From positions 1 to 64,000 of the forward strand of contig LDYB01000023.1 in NCBI GenBank assembly GCA_001442985.1: DNA of 64,000 nucleotides, in the 5' to 3' direction. Shown here in pieces: positions 61,254 to 64,000 of this stretch (positions are counted from its first letter, which is position 1; the number at the start of each line of letters is the position of its first letter). Position numbers and translations under genes: made by a program. The notes below the pieces were generated by a model, which saw nothing but the letters and a program-made list of their open reading frames with translations, had not been told where the DNA came from and did no database searches. The DNA is from Armatimonadetes bacterium DC (GTDB taxonomy: Bacteria; Armatimonadota; Fimbriimonadia; Fimbriimonadales; GBS-DC).

Positions 61254-62927
61254 ATGCGATGGTGGACTGTTTTGGCAGGTGTAGGGACGCTCCTTGCCGT
61301 TGCGGGGGCGCAAATTCAGATGGCGCCCGTCCGGGAAAGTGAGCCGAACGATAGCTTCGGCGCGCCTCAGGTGATTGGGACTTCCCTGAATAGCCAGCGC
61401 GGTTGTGTCGTCTGGAACGCCCAGATTACGCCGCAGGGCGATCGGGACTTTTATCAGATTACGATTTCTCAGCAGGGTGTCTATTCGCTGCGGGTGGATT
61501 CTAACCGCGACCCCGTGATGACGCTTTACAACGCCAGCGGCGAGATTCTGGGAAGCGCCGCCTCAGGGGGCAACCCAAATGTCCCTAATGGAAACGCCCC
61601 CGGATTGACCCTTACCCTCTCTTCGGGAACCTATATTGTAGAAGTCGCTTATCGGTTCAACATCGGCTTGTGCCGGTATGCCCTGCGGGTGTTCCCGGGC
61701 ACTCAGGCACCCGACACCGACCCCACGGAACCAAACAACTCGTTTGATGAAGCGTTTGGACTGGGTAGTTTCACCGGGGGCGAGCTGATTAGCCCCACTT
61801 TCGGCTTCCTGAGCTACGGTGGCGGTGATGTGGATATCTACCGATTTAAGGTTTCTGGCAGTGCCAGCTACCTGCGCATTCGCACGGAAACCTATGTGGA
61901 CACCGCGATTGAGGTGCATACCTCCACAGGCGAAATTTTCTCCAACGACGATTCCGACTGGGATACTTTGAACGGGGGCGCCTCGGAAGTCGTCATTCCC
62001 AACGCCAGCGCCGGGACCTACTTTGTGGTGGTGCGCGGGTTTGGCACATGGGGTGGCTACTACCGCCTGCGCGTGCTGGCGGAGCTGCCCACCGAAGTGG
62101 TCCTCATCGACGGGGAGACCACCTTCCGCCTGCGCGATCTGCAGGGTAGCCCATTCCGTTCCCTGCTGAACAACACCGACTGGCTCGTCGCCGGGCGCGA
62201 TCATCTCTACCAGCTGGGCTGGTGGTTCCGCCGTGAGGGTACCGATACTCAGGAGCAAGCCCTGGCTTCGCTTTACTCCTTTGAGCAGGAAGCCGCCAAT
62301 CGGGCGACCCTGATCTATAACGAGGGCGGTCTCATCATTGCGACCACCTATTCGCTGCGCGGTGAGGGTGCAGAGCGCGCCACTCTGCGTATCGACGCGC
62401 TGGTACTGAACTTTAACTTCGAGCCGCAACGCGTGCATCTGTTTCACTACTTTGACCCCGACATCGGACAAAATCACACCAATACCGCCACTTCCGCAGG
62501 CGAACGGCTCCGATTCGAAGCGCCTAACAACGATTTTTGCTACCTCACACCCCTAAATCCGCCCACTTTCTGGGAGGTTCAGGGGTGGTCCGCTACTTTA
62601 GACCGCCTTCTGGACGGAGAACCCACCCAGCTGGTGAACGGTTCCCTGCCTTTCACGGGCGATGTGGCAGGCGCGTTCCAGTGGGTGCTTTTACTGGAAC
62701 CCTTCACATGGCGTCGGATTACCCTTCATTATGCGGTCAACACGGAAACCCTCGCCCTTTTGGCGGATGTGAATCAGGACGGTTGCGTAGACGATGCGGA
62801 CCTGCTGGAAGTGTTGTTCGCCTTCGGCAACGCCACCTTCGCCCCAGTGGATGTGAACGGCGACGGCATCGTGGATGATGCGGACCTGCTGGAGGTGCTG
62901 TTCGCTTTCGGGAGAGGTTGCGGGTAA
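61254..62927 (+). CDS. Secreted PPC-domain protein with dockerin-like tail
   Basis: 557 aa from ATG 61254 (AAGGAG upstream; TATAAT 61221-61226). Signal peptide MRWWTVLAGVGTLLAVAGAQ. Two pre-peptidase C-terminal (PPC) domains follow: ESEPNDSFGAPQV... (about 28-155) and EPNNSFDEAFG... (about 160-280), each with a DxDxY-type core. Residues about 285-505 are beta-rich and unrecognised. The C-terminus is a dockerin-like pair ([14 protein letters not shown] and DVNGDGIVDDADLL) ending FGRGCG. Role unknown. Confidence 0.9.
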   Translation: MRWWTVLAGVGTLLAVAGAQIQMAPVRESEPNDSFGAPQVIGTSLNSQRGCVVWNAQITPQGDRDFYQITISQQGVYSLRVDSNRDPVMTLYNASGEILGSAASGGNPNVPNGNAPGLTLTLSSGTYIVEVAYRFNIGLCRYALRVFPGTQAPDTDPTEPNNSFDEAFGLGSFTGGELISPTFGFLSYGGGDVDIYRFKVSGSASYLRIRTETYVDTAIEVHTSTGEIFSNDDSDWDTLNGGASEVVIPNASAGTYFVVVRGFGTWGGYYRLRVLAELPTEVVLIDGETTFRLRDLQGSPFRSLLNNTDWLVAGRDHLYQLGWWFRREGTDTQEQALASLYSFEQEAANRATLIYNEGGLIIATTYSLRGEGAERATLRIDALVLNFNFEPQRVHLFHYFDPDIGQNHTNTATSAGERLRFEAPNNDFCYLTPLNPPTFWEVQGWSATLDRLLDGEPTQLVNGSLPFTGDVAGAFQWVLLLEPFTWRRITLHYAVNTETLALLADVNQDGCVDDADLLEVLFAFGNATFAPVDVNGDGIVDDADLLEVLFAFGRGCG

Positions 62928-62954
62928 TCGGGTATCCTAATAGCGGAGGTAACG

Positions 62955-64000
62955 ATGGCAGAGAAAGACATTATTCCGTATCGTCCTGGGCTCGAAGGCG
63001 TGACCGCAGGAATCAGCAAAATCTCGGATGTGATTGCCGCCGAGAACCGCCTGATTTATCGTGGGTATGACGTCCGTGACCTCGCGGCGAACTGCTCGTT
63101 CGAAGAGGTCGCCTATCTGATTCTGCTGGGCAAGCTGCCCAATCGGCGCGAGCTTTCCGAGTTTGAATCCCAGCTTAAGGCGCACCGCGAGTTGCCTGCG
63201 GAGGTCTACGCCACCCTGAAGGCGCTTCCCAAAGGCGGGAACCTGATGGCGGCGCTGCAGGTTGGGGTCGCCACGCTGGGTATGCTGGACCCGAAAGCCG
63301 ACGATAACTCCCACGACGCGAACCTGAATAAGGCGATACGGCTCACCGCCTGTATGCCAACGCTGGTGGCAAACGCCTATCGCATCCTGCAGGGGCAGGA
63401 ACCCGTGGCTCCGCGCAACGAGCTGGGGCATGCCGAGAACTTCCTGTATGTGCTGTTTGGGCGCGAGCCAGAACCGCTCCACGCCCGTGTGATGAACTTG
63501 ACCTTCATCCTTTACGCCGAACATGGCTACAACGCCTCTACCTTCACCGCCCATGTGATTGCTTCTACGCTGGCGGATATGTACTCCGCTGTCGTAGGGG
63601 CGATCGGGGCACTGCGCGGACCGTTGCACGGCGGCGCGAACGAAGCGGCGATGGAAGCCATCCTTGAGATTGGCTCGCCCGAACGCGCCGAAAGCTGGGT
63701 CATGGAAAAACTCGCCCAGAAAGCACGCATCATGGGCTTCGGGCATCGCGAATACAAAACGGGCGACATCCGCGCCGTGATTCTCAAAGATTGGGTCCGC
63801 CAGCTGGCGGAGCAAACAGGACGCACCGACCTCTACGAAATCCAGAACATCATGGAGCGCGTGATGTTGCGCGAGAAGAACCTCCACCCGAATGTGGACT
63901 TCCCCGCCGCAACCGTCTACTACATGATGGGGATTCCCATTCCGCTCTACACGCCGATCTTCGCCGCGGCACGCATTGTGGGCTGGACAGCGCATGTGAT
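62955..64000 (+). CDS. Citrate synthase, 3' end outside window
   Basis: 348 codons are visible; about 25-30 residues are missing. ISKISDVIAAENRLIYRGYDV at the start, catalytic His in EHGYNAST-type LYAEHGYNAST and LHGGANE, GFGHREYK and catalytic Asp in NVDFPAATVYY, and IPIPLYTPIFAAARIVGWTAHV at the end, fit the short bacterial type (about 375 aa). It condenses acetyl-CoA with oxaloacetate; 2-methylcitrate synthase cannot be excluded. GGAGG lies five bases before the ATG and TATCCT at 62933-62938. Confidence 0.95.
   Translation, partial: MAEKDIIPYRPGLEGVTAGISKISDVIAAENRLIYRGYDVRDLAANCSFEEVAYLILLGKLPNRRELSEFESQLKAHRELPAEVYATLKALPKGGNLMAALQVGVATLGMLDPKADDNSHDANLNKAIRLTACMPTLVANAYRILQGQEPVAPRNELGHAENFLYVLFGREPEPLHARVMNLTFILYAEHGYNASTFTAHVIASTLADMYSAVVGAIGALRGPLHGGANEAAMEAILEIGSPERAESWVMEKLAQKARIMGFGHREYKTGDIRAVILKDWVRQLAEQTGRTDLYEIQNIMERVMLREKNLHPNVDFPAATVYYMMGIPIPLYTPIFAAARIVGWTAHV

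Overview
The window looks like a chromosomal piece of a didermic, probably thermophilic bacterium of the Armatimonadota (Fimbriimonadales/Chthonomonas-like). This is inferred from high-GC core genes, LptF/LptG permeases and a PilMNOPQ machine (an outer membrane), an H-X9-DG pseudopilin, HAF-repeat and PEP-CTERM secreted proteins, and many secreted proteins ending in the same dockerin-like DxNxDGxVDDADLLxVLFxFG tail. No rRNA or other phylogenetic marker was compared, so the phylum call is an inference.

Layout. 1-4574 (-): a very large secreted RHS/YD-repeat protein whose 3' end lies outside the window. 4994-15670: acyl-CoA synthetase, NAD kinase, a TPR protein, a Zn-ribbon protein, an LptF/G permease, a rhomboid-TPR protein, YebC and FtsK. 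15830-20067: an accessory stretch with an orphan pseudopilin, then an A+T-richer 1059-codon gene that fuses a PD-(D/E)xK nuclease-like domain, a cysteine cluster and a long right-handed beta-helix, then tRNA-Thr(CGT). 20069-28380: WecA/TagO-like transferase, dCMP deaminase, a BMP-family protein without signal peptide, MoxR, DUF58, a degenerate PTS Enzyme I-like protein, RuvB and ApbE. 28434-29013: a DUF433/DUF5615 toxin-antitoxin pair whose toxin is frameshifted. 29044-36576: a glycosidase-like protein, then a seven-gene type IV pilus operon (exeA-like, HTH, pilM-N-O-P-Q). 36666-50383: a dockerin remnant, coaX, a second LptF/G, two HAF-repeat proteins with different C-terminal tags, trpC, rimO, argS, an exported M20 peptidase, a Gfo/Idh oxidoreductase and rsmA. 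50390-64000: argB, smc, PAP2, a yybP-ykoY-like riboswitch with TerC, an LTD/dockerin protein, ndk, argC, 4CL-like ligase, a PPC/dockerin protein and citrate synthase (cut by the window end).

Most transcription units are preceded by GGGTAtaaT-like -10 boxes. In about a dozen genes this box sits only 7-11 bases from the start codon and there is no Shine-Dalgarno, which points to leaderless mRNAs. Other genes have a longer leader with GGAGG. This pattern decided several start codons.

The strongest candidate for an undescribed system is the nuclease/Zn-cluster/beta-helix protein at 16765-19944. Other points worth a look are the Enzyme I-like pseudoenzyme, the G10 tract in the RHS gene, the dockerin pair inserted in the RHS core, and the interlocked divergent leaderless promoters.
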